A stretch of 24,774 nucleotides of DNA from a virus, in the IMG/VR virus record IMGVR_UViG_3300037488_000395, positions 1-24,774 of that record; one strand, given 5' to 3'. A program made the position numbers and the translations under genes. Below are positions 18,357-24,774 of this stretch, in pieces (the first letter of the stretch is position 1; each line of letters opens with the position of its first letter). The notes under the pieces are model-generated. The model made no database searches. It was not told where the DNA came from and saw only the letters and a program-made list of their open reading frames with translations.

Positions 18357-20313
18357 TGATATAGCAAATATTGGCATTGTTGTCACATATAATGATGCTC
18401 CTGTAAACAAATTTGTTTCTGGTATGAAGTCAGCAGAACTTGCTCAGAACAGGTTAAATAAAGCCGTTAGAGATGGTAAGATTAGTCTAGATGATGGTGT
18501 TCGTGGTCTTGCTGAATTAGAGAACAGAGTAAACCGTCTTAAGGGTGCTATGAACACTACCTCTGCTGCTGTAGAAGAATCCCGTAAGGGCGTCAACAGG
18601 TGGGGTTTGCTAGTTCAGCAAAGTGGTTATCAGGCTGGTGACTTCATCGTTCAGGTACAGTCTGGGACAAACGCTTTCGTGGCCTTCGGTCAACAGGCAA
18701 CTCAGCTTGTTGGTATTCTTCCAATGTTTACCGCTGAACTTGGTCTATCCGCTGTTGCTCTTGGTGGTATTACCCTTGGCCTCAGTATTGCCATTCCTTT
18801 GCTTACTGCTATCGGGGCTTATTTTACACGAACTGGTAAAAGTGCTAAAAGTAGTGCAGATGATGTCAATACTTTTTCTGGGGCAATTAAAGCCCTTACA
18901 GCAGAGATTCAAAAGAATCAAGAGATCGCCCTTAAAGCAAAATTTGGAACAGACATTCTTGGTATTGCCAGTGCAAAACAACAAATAGAGGATTTACAAA
19001 AGGGAATTGTTAGTCTTCAGGCTAGCATTGATAGGATGAAAAGCCAAGGTGGTAAAGCTGCCGCTTTTTCTGGACTTGTTACAGGCAGTCTTGAGGAACT
19101 TGAAACTCAAAAGAAGGCTCTCCAAGACCAACTTAACATTCTTTCTGCTCAACAAGAGGCACAAAGTATGCTTAATGGTGGCCTTTCTGCCGCCAGTGGT
19201 TTACACGATGCTATCGTTATGGCAAAACAAGAAGAACTTCGTCTTGCAAAAGAACAGGCTATTGCTGAACAAGCTGCCGCCGATAAGTCAACCTACTTAA
19301 AGAACGTCTTCCATGCAATGGCTGGTGAAGCTGGCGCTGTCTCGACTAGCCTTAAAGGTTGGGCTGGTGAGATACTTAATGCCGCTGGTGCTATGAGTTC
19401 CTTGGGCCAGTATATGTTTAAGGTAAACAACCTGTCTGGTATGATGGGTCGTGGTCTTCCTGCTGGTGGTATGCCAGCCAACTTTACTCCCTATTCACCA
19501 AGTGACTATAGCGGTCTTACTTATGGTGGAGCATTTGCAGAAGGGCGTATGGGGGGTTCCTCTACACCACCAAAAGTTAAAAAGACTGCTGGTGGAGGCG
19601 CTGAAAAGAAAGACCCTCTTGCTGAACTACAAAAGCAGATTTCCCTTCAAGAAGAACTGAATGGTAAGACTGAAGCAGAACAGAAAGTTCGTCAGGCTCT
19701 TGGTGATAGTTGGTCGAACTATAGTCCTGTTGTAATCAAAGGGCTTGAGGATCAAATTCAAAAACAGATGGACCTTGAAGCTGCTATCAAAAGTCAACAA
19801 CAAATCTTTGACACTGTTAAGACTAGTATGGAAGATGCTTTCATGGGCATAATCAGTGGCACTGAATCTGCTAAGGATGCCTTCAAGAGTATGGCTGCTG
19901 CTATCATCAAAGAACTCTACAATGTTCTTGTGGTCCAACAGCTAGTTGGTTCTTTTGACAGAGCCACAGGAACTGGCTCTGGTCTCGTTGGTATGATTGG
20001 TTCTGCTTTGTTCAGGGCTGATGGTGGTCCTGTTAGTGCTGGTCAACCGTATATCGTTGGTGAACGTGGCCCTGAGATGATCATTCCTAAGTCTTCTGGG
20101 ATGGTTCTGACTAATGGTCAAACTAAAGCTGCTCTTGGTGGCAGTTCCAATGAAAGCTATGTGGTCAACAACAACATCAGTGTAACGGGTTCTGACTCTG
20201 TAATGGTTCGTCAAGAGATCGCTAAGATGATCCCGCAGATCAGTAGTGCCACAAAGGCTGCGATGATTGATGCTAAGAGGCGTGGCGGACAAATGGGCAA
20301 CGCATTCCGTTAA
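18349..20313 (+). CDS. Tape measure protein
   Basis: 654 residues, the longest complete gene in the window. Residues 1-80 are coiled coil. A hydrophobic region, about 120-159 (LVGILPMFTAELGLSAVALGG ... IPLLTAIGAYF), may enter the host membrane at DNA ejection. Long Gln/Ala/Lys helices follow (180-330, 430-520). The C-terminus, FRADGGPVSAGQPYIVGERGPEMIIPKSSG, is the standard ending of lambda-type tape measures. It sets tail length; at about 1.5 angstrom per residue the tail would be near 100 nm (a family rule, not measured here). The start overlaps the frameshift product by 8 nt. Confidence 0.93.
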   Translation: MADDIANIGIVVTYNDAPVNKFVSGMKSAELAQNRLNKAVRDGKISLDDGVRGLAELENRVNRLKGAMNTTSAAVEESRKGVNRWGLLVQQSGYQAGDFIVQVQSGTNAFVAFGQQATQLVGILPMFTAELGLSAVALGGITLGLSIAIPLLTAIGAYFTRTGKSAKSSADDVNTFSGAIKALTAEIQKNQEIALKAKFGTDILGIASAKQQIEDLQKGIVSLQASIDRMKSQGGKAAAFSGLVTGSLEELETQKKALQDQLNILSAQQEAQSMLNGGLSAASGLHDAIVMAKQEELRLAKEQAIAEQAAADKSTYLKNVFHAMAGEAGAVSTSLKGWAGEILNAAGAMSSLGQYMFKVNNLSGMMGRGLPAGGMPANFTPYSPSDYSGLTYGGAFAEGRMGGSSTPPKVKKTAGGGAEKKDPLAELQKQISLQEELNGKTEAEQKVRQALGDSWSNYSPVVIKGLEDQIQKQMDLEAAIKSQQQIFDTVKTSMEDAFMGIISGTESAKDAFKSMAAAIIKELYNVLVVQQLVGSFDRATGTGSGLVGMIGSALFRADGGPVSAGQPYIVGERGPEMIIPKSSGMVLTNGQTKAALGGSSNESYVVNNNISVTGSDSVMVRQEIAKMIPQISSATKAAMIDAKRRGGQMGNAFR

Positions 20314-20344
20314 GCCACAAAAGGCTCAGATAACAAGGTGAACT

Positions 20345-20974
20345 ATGGCAATATCATTTCCAATCTCTACCCCGACAAATATTGGTATTGCCAATATCAT
20401 CTTCAGTGCTGACAATGCTACTGCAATCAGTCAATCACCCTTTACCTTTGCACAACAAGTCGTAAAACATCAGGGGGAGAGGTGGCGGGCATCTATCTCT
20501 CTCCCACCTATGAAACGAGTTGATGCGGAGAATTGGATTGCTTTTCTCCTCAGTTTGCGCGGACAATATGGGACTTTCCTTCTTGGTGATCCTAATGCGG
20601 TCACTCCACAAGGTTCTGCTGCAATAACGGCTGGAACCCCCTTGGTAAATGGTGCTTCACAAACTGGACAAGACCTGACTATTGATGGTTTGCCTACCTC
20701 AGTGACAGGTTATCTTCTCGCTGGCGACTATATTCAACTTGGTTCTGGTATTACTTCTAGTCTGTATAAAGTCTTAACCCAAGTAAATACAAGTGCGGGT
20801 GGTGTAGCAACTGTCACAGTTTGGCCTTCGATTACCACAGCACCCGCTGATAATGCTGCTATTGTAGTTAGCAACGCAAAGGGTGTATTCCGTCTAGCTA
20901 ATAACACTGCCTCTTGGGAGATCAACAATATCTCATCCTATGGCATTACCTTTGATTGTGTGGAGGCTCTCTAA
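20345..20974 (+). CDS. Distal tail / tail-tip protein
   Basis: 209 residues. The start AISFPISTPTNIGIANIIFSADNATAISQSPFTFAQQVVKHQGERWRASISLPPM, followed by AENWIAFLLSLRGQYGTFLLGDPN, is a recurrent pattern in the first tail-tip protein of siphoviruses after the tape measure: FTF.QQV..H.GERW..S..LPPM, then a W-x-AFLL-SLRGQ-GTFLLGDP segment. The second half (IDGLPTSVTGYLLAGDYIQLGSG) is a beta domain similar to tail hub or distal-tail insertions. It probably starts the tip complex around the tube end. AAGGTG precedes the ATG. Confidence 0.75.
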   Translation: MAISFPISTPTNIGIANIIFSADNATAISQSPFTFAQQVVKHQGERWRASISLPPMKRVDAENWIAFLLSLRGQYGTFLLGDPNAVTPQGSAAITAGTPLVNGASQTGQDLTIDGLPTSVTGYLLAGDYIQLGSGITSSLYKVLTQVNTSAGGVATVTVWPSITTAPADNAAIVVSNAKGVFRLANNTASWEINNISSYGITFDCVEAL

Positions 20975-21870
20975 TGTCTAACATAAAGATTACTGACCTC
21001 CCAAGTCTTACTGGTGCATCTTCTGCAAGCACAGACGTTCTTCCTGTGGTTGACGTATCCGCTGATACCACGAGTAAGATGACTAGGGCTGAGTTCTTCT
21101 TGAATGTCCCTGCAATGAGCCTTGTTGGTGCTATTACTGCTGGCTCTTGGAATGGTTCCACTATCTCTGCTCCATACGGAGGGACGGGTATTACGTCCTA
21201 TGCGATAGGTGATCTTGTCTTTGCAAGCACCACGACTGCTCTTAGCAAGCTGGCTGATGTGGCAACAGGTAACGCCCTTATCTCTGGTGGTGTCGGTGTA
21301 GCACCCTCTTACGGCAAGATAGGTTTGACTACCCACATCTCTGGGACTTTGCCTGTAGCCAATGGTGGTACTGGCGTCACAACATCAACTGGTTCTGGTT
21401 CTAATGTGCTTGGTACTGGTCCAACTATCACTGGTGCTGCTCTTAACGGAACCCTTGGTGCTACTACAGCCTCTACAGTAGCTGCCACGACTGTTACTGC
21501 CACAACAAGCGTCCTATCCTCTGGTTCTGGTGGCATTGGTTATTCGACAGGTGCTGGTGTTGCTGTAACTCAGTTGACTAGCCGTACCACTGCTGCACCT
21601 ACAACTGGTGCTAAGACATCTGGTGCTGTTACTCTATTTACTGCCGTTGCTGTAGTCAACACATATTTTACCTTCACTGTTCCAAACACGGCAATCGCTG
21701 TCACAGATACAGTGTCTTTGTCTGTAAGAGGTGCAACAAACACCTATGTAGCTTTTGTTACAGCTATTGTTGCTGGTACATCCTTCAACGTGACGATGGC
21801 CTCTGTGGCTGGTGTTGCTTCGGATACCCCAATAGTAAACTTCAATATCATCAAGGGCGTTTCTGCTTAA
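20974..21870 (+). CDS. Repetitive tail-fibre-like or tip-associated protein
   Basis: 298 residues from MSNIKITDLPSLTG. The ATG at 20974 shares the last base of the upstream TAA. An in-frame start at 20956 lies inside that gene. The sequence includes repeated GGTG-type units (APYGGTGITSYAIGDLVFAS, LPVANGGTGVTTSTGSGSNVLGTGP) and many Thr/Ser/Ala/Val strands, the pattern of trimeric tail fibre stalks. The C-terminal 90 residues (TFTVPNTAIAVTDTVSLSVRGATNTYV) are a separate beta domain. It may contribute to host recognition, or be a surface-exposed decoration of the tip. Confidence 0.7.
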   Translation: MSNIKITDLPSLTGASSASTDVLPVVDVSADTTSKMTRAEFFLNVPAMSLVGAITAGSWNGSTISAPYGGTGITSYAIGDLVFASTTTALSKLADVATGNALISGGVGVAPSYGKIGLTTHISGTLPVANGGTGVTTSTGSGSNVLGTGPTITGAALNGTLGATTASTVAATTVTATTSVLSSGSGGIGYSTGAGVAVTQLTSRTTAAPTTGAKTSGAVTLFTAVAVVNTYFTFTVPNTAIAVTDTVSLSVRGATNTYVAFVTAIVAGTSFNVTMASVAGVASDTPIVNFNIIKGVSA

Positions 21871-21900
21871 TGCTTCCCGAAAGAACAAACAAGGTGTAAC

Positions 21901-22533
21901 ATGGCTAGAGATATTTTCCCGACACTTCTTCAAGCCTTAGAAGCCCCACAGATTACACCTTTCTTTGCGGTTGACCTTATGTTTGGAAGTGGTCCACTTT
22001 ATATGTGGTCAGGCTACGGAGACTTTGTTAGGGAAGACACTGGCAATACCTATCTAGGCGCTGGTCAACTCCTTAACATCTCCACAGTCGAAGAGACCAC
22101 AGAGATACAGGCTGTAGGGGCTAACTTTACTCTCTCTGGTATCCCTTCTAGCTTCCTATCCTTGGCCCTTAGTGAGCCATATCAAGGTCGTGAGTGTAGA
22201 ATTTACTTTGGCGTTCTTATTGAAGGTGGTCTTGCCACACAAGGTCTTGACACCATCACTACACAGTTTGGTGATCTGATCGTCCTACAGTCTGGTACGC
22301 AAGGTTTCTTGGAAATCTTTAGTGGCGAGATGGATCAGATGAATATCATTGAGGCAGCAGAGACTGCAACTATCTCTGTTAGTGCTGAAAATGCTTTGAT
22401 CAAACTTGAACGACCTGTGGTACGAAGGTTGACTAACACTGACCAAAAGTCTAGGTATCCTAACGATAAGGGCCTAGAGTATGTAGCGGGCCTACAAGAT
22501 AAAGAAATCTTCTGGGGACGTAAAGGATCATAA
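21901..22533 (+). CDS. Tail-tip protein (DUF2163-like)
   Basis: 210 residues. ITPFFAVDLMFGSGPLYMWSGYGDF, then TYLGAGQLLNISTVEET, ANFTLSGIPSSFLSLALSEPYQGRECRIYFGVL and a closing DKGLEYVAGLQDKEIFWGRKGS match the general plan of DUF2163-type tail-tip proteins: a strand-rich body, then a short W-G-basic end. It lies before the J-like gene, as expected for a baseplate or hub component that links the distal tail to the tip. AACAAGGTG precedes the start. Exact role unknown. Confidence 0.72.
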   Translation: MARDIFPTLLQALEAPQITPFFAVDLMFGSGPLYMWSGYGDFVREDTGNTYLGAGQLLNISTVEETTEIQAVGANFTLSGIPSSFLSLALSEPYQGRECRIYFGVLIEGGLATQGLDTITTQFGDLIVLQSGTQGFLEIFSGEMDQMNIIEAAETATISVSAENALIKLERPVVRRLTNTDQKSRYPNDKGLEYVAGLQDKEIFWGRKGS

Positions 22534-22553
22534 CAATAAAGGACATCCCGATA

Positions 22554-23009
22554 ATGTCTATTACTTACCAACAAGAGTTTCTTGACACTGTTGAGAAAGA
22601 CATCAAACCTCTTATACAAGATCATTGGGAAGAGATTGCCCTTAACAAGTCTGCCATCAAGTTGAACCCTGATTGGGAGGCTTATCATAGCCTAGAAGAT
22701 AATGGCATATTGAAGGTATTCACTGCAAGGTCTGATAAAGAGTTGATTGGGTACTTCGTGGTTCTGATTAGAAATCATATCCACTACAAGGATCATATCT
22801 TTGCTGCTAATGATGTACTGTTCCTGAAGCAAGAGTATCGTAAAGGTCTTACTGGCGCTAAACTAATGAAGTTTGCTGAGAAGTGTCTTAAGGAGGATGG
22901 TGTATCTGTTCTTGTGGTAAACACTAAACGACATAAGCCCTTTGATGGGCTACTAGAGTGGTTAGGCTACAGCCATGTTGAAAACGTATATTCTAAATAC
23001 TTGAGGTGA
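22554..23009 (+). CDS. GNAT-family acetyltransferase
   Basis: 151 residues. Strand ILKVFTARSDKELIGYFVVLIR, then DVLFLKQEYRKGLTGAKLMKFAEK (87-110) forms the acetyl-CoA-binding motif A, with R-K-G-L-T-G in the pyrophosphate loop. VSVLVVNTKRHKPFDGLLEWLGYSHVENVYSKYL is the typical GNAT end (GF/GY, then a Tyr-rich strand). It would transfer an acetyl group to an unknown amine. The gene sits between tail-tip genes yet has no structural role expected, so it may be an accessory (moron-like) gene. Its ribosome site AAGGACATCCC (22539-22549) repeats that before 17620. It ends four bases before the next start. Confidence 0.8.
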   Translation: MSITYQQEFLDTVEKDIKPLIQDHWEEIALNKSAIKLNPDWEAYHSLEDNGILKVFTARSDKELIGYFVVLIRNHIHYKDHIFAANDVLFLKQEYRKGLTGAKLMKFAEKCLKEDGVSVLVVNTKRHKPFDGLLEWLGYSHVENVYSKYLR

Positions 23010-23013
23010 ACAC

Positions 23014-24774
23014 ATGGCTGTTTCTGCTGTCGTTGCTGCTGTTTCTACTGTTTCAGCGGTTTTTACTGCTGGTGGCGTGGCTGCTTTTACCTTTATGGGT
23101 TTGTCTGCTGGCTTCGTTTCTATTGCAGCTAGTTTTCTAGTATCTACTGCAATGGGTGCTGCTCTTAATGCTCTTGCACCTAAACCACCTACTGCATCAG
23201 CCACAAGAGGTTATTCGATTGCTGGTGAAAGTGGCGCAGCTATAGATCATCAGATCATCTATGGTGAAACTAAGGTTGGTGGTGTTCGTGTCTACGATAC
23301 AACCACTGGCGGTTCTACCAATAAGTTCCTTCACCGTATCCTTGTCTTTGCTGGACATGAGATTGACAGCTATGTAAAAATCTATGTCAATGACGATGAA
23401 GTCACTATCAATGGCAGCAATGATGTCACTGCTCCCTCGCAATATGTTAAGGATGGTCATTCTTACATCCACATAAAGAAGTACTATGGCACGGATGCAC
23501 AAACCGCAGATAGTGAACTGGATGCAGCTACTGGTGAGTGGTCTTCTCTACACACTCTGTCTGGTCTTGCATATCTGTATGTACGTTTTGAATACGATGC
23601 TGATGTCTTTCCTAATGGTGTCCCTTCCATATCTGCTGTCATTAGAGGCAAGAAGGTCTATGACCCTCGCACTACCACAACAGTATGGTCTAGTAACCCA
23701 GCCCTTTGCTTGAGAGACTATCTTACACAAGGTTATGGCCTTGATATTCCTGCTGCCCGTATCTCTGATGATCATGTCATTGCTGCTGCAAATATCTGTG
23801 ATCAATCTGTCACCACAGCCCTTGGCACTACTACTCGCTATACCTGTGATGGCGCTTTTGTAACTGCCTTTACCCCCAGCCAAGTTATCTCAGACATCAT
23901 CACCTCTATGGGTGGCCTATTCTGGTACTCTCAGGGTAAGTGGCGGATGAAGGCATCTGCTTATACCATACCCACTGTAACCCTCACAGAGAATGATCTG
24001 CGTTCCAGTGTCTCTGTTTCAACAAGACACTCTCGTAGGGATACCTTCAACACTGTTAAGGGTAAGTTCAAGGGCCTAGAAAGCGATTGGCAAGAAGCTG
24101 ACTACCCTCAAGTGATCAGCAACCCAGCTATTATTGCAGACAATAACATCATCAACACTGCTGACTACTCTCTTCCCTTCACGACATCTTCTATCACGGC
24201 ACAACGTATTGCTAAGATATTCTTGTTCCGTAACCGTGAACAGCTTACAGTGTCTGCTTCCTTTGGTCTGAAAGCCTTTCAGGTTGAAGTTGGTGATATT
24301 GTAAACTTGTCTCTTGCCCGTTTTGGGTGGTTGCCTAAGACCTTTGAGATCACGAACTGGTCCTTTGGTCTTACTGAGGGTCTTGATCTCCAAGTGAACT
24401 TGACACTTCGTGAAATCTCTTCACAGGTTTTTGACGATGTTGATGGATCAATCTTTGAGAGCAATAACAGCACTCTTCCCTCTGCATTTACAGTTGCATC
24501 TGTTGGTGTTGGGGTGACATCTGATACAAAGATTGCTTTTGAATCCCTTGTAAATACTTTGTATGCAACAATCACGGCTGCTGATACCAGTTCTGTAGAA
24601 AGAGTAGAGGTTCAATATAAACCTCACTCTGATACTATCTGGAACGCAATGGGTGTTGGTGATCTTGGTGTTTATCAAATTACTGGCCTAGTCGATGGTA
24701 TGTATGACGTAAGGGCAAGGGGTTACAGCTATCTTGGTGTTAGGAGTGATTGGACTGAATATTCAAATTTCCAA
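23014..24774 (+). CDS. Tail tip attachment (J-like) protein, cut by the window edge
   Basis: At least 587 residues, open through the right edge. GAGGTGA gives the ribosome site for the ATG at 23014. The N-terminus has a hydrophobic Ala/Val/Gly-rich stretch (SAVVAAVSTVSAVFTAGGVA ... VSTAMGAALNALAPK). It then shows GYSIAGESGAAIDHQIIYGETKVGGVRVYD and ISAVIRGKKVYDPRT, followed by WSSNPALCLRDYLTQGYG, all characteristic of lambda J-type central tip proteins. Toward the end (about 490-587), IAFESLVNTLYATITAADTS, VEVQYKPHSD and YDVRARGYSYLGVRSDW form a fibronectin type III domain. It contacts the host receptor. The C-terminal receptor-binding part is outside the window. Confidence 0.9.
   Translation, partial: MAVSAVVAAVSTVSAVFTAGGVAAFTFMGLSAGFVSIAASFLVSTAMGAALNALAPKPPTASATRGYSIAGESGAAIDHQIIYGETKVGGVRVYDTTTGGSTNKFLHRILVFAGHEIDSYVKIYVNDDEVTINGSNDVTAPSQYVKDGHSYIHIKKYYGTDAQTADSELDAATGEWSSLHTLSGLAYLYVRFEYDADVFPNGVPSISAVIRGKKVYDPRTTTTVWSSNPALCLRDYLTQGYGLDIPAARISDDHVIAAANICDQSVTTALGTTTRYTCDGAFVTAFTPSQVISDIITSMGGLFWYSQGKWRMKASAYTIPTVTLTENDLRSSVSVSTRHSRRDTFNTVKGKFKGLESDWQEADYPQVISNPAIIADNNIINTADYSLPFTTSSITAQRIAKIFLFRNREQLTVSASFGLKAFQVEVGDIVNLSLARFGWLPKTFEITNWSFGLTEGLDLQVNLTLREISSQVFDDVDGSIFESNNSTLPSAFTVASVGVGVTSDTKIAFESLVNTLYATITAADTSSVERVEVQYKPHSDTIWNAMGVGDLGVYQITGLVDGMYDVRARGYSYLGVRSDWTEYSNFQ

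Overview
The window is part of a tailed double-stranded DNA phage genome, or an integrated or assembled copy of one. From about 7.27 kb to the right edge it carries a nearly complete, co-directional head and tail morphogenesis cluster in classic siphovirus order: small and large terminase, portal, a virion-protein candidate, ChaB/XkdF-type maturation protease, scaffold-like protein, decoration protein, major capsid protein, connector and neck proteins, tail terminator, tail tube, a frameshifted tail chaperone, tape measure, tail-tip proteins and a J-like tip protein cut by the right edge. The long non-contractile tail architecture and J-like protein point to a Gram-negative host. I cannot name the host from sequence alone. 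No integrase, lysis or polymerase gene is visible.

The left part (177-2559) is a leftward string of nine small genes, many coupled by ATGA or TAATG overlaps, driven by at least two near-identical minus-strand sigma70-like promoters (2022-2050 and 2593-2621). A repeat-rich non-coding stretch of about 0.94 kb (2622-3560) separates it from a rightward six-gene operon (3561-5526). The stretch holds three families of short direct repeats, including 18-bp iteron-like copies, and is the best candidate in the window for a replication origin or complex control region. The six-gene operon has visibly different codon and base use (Leu TTG, CCC/GCC-rich) and ends at a terminator near 5650, so it looks like a separately acquired module. 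It includes a GP88-like Cys-rich protein and a 36-residue membrane peptide.

From 5.7 to 7.26 kb lies a control region with palindromes, a possible structured RNA, two copies of a strong promoter cassette and one gene (6219-6770) that looks like a catalytically degenerate HNH/AP2 homing-endonuclease relative. The cassette (TTGACA, 17-bp spacer carrying ACCAACAC, TATAT-type -10, then a conserved AGGTTTGCCCCC start region) recurs before the tail chaperone gene (17490) and, decayed, at 151. It is probably the phage's own regulatory signature.

The most unusual pattern is a dispersed 30-bp double-hairpin element: two 13-nt hairpins (5-bp stem, 3-nt loop) always separated by exactly 4 nt. Five perfect-format copies (48, 468, 6942, 7151, 7664) and one variant of the same total length (6563) are present. 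Stem sequences differ between copies but pairing is preserved. Copies inside genes add exactly 10 codons, so the reading frame is kept. Other points of interest are two interleaved 9-bp inverted repeats (pseudoknot-capable) after the tail tube gene, a T TTT TTG slippery site giving a -1 frameshifted tail chaperone, and an acetyltransferase gene lodged among the tail-tip genes.
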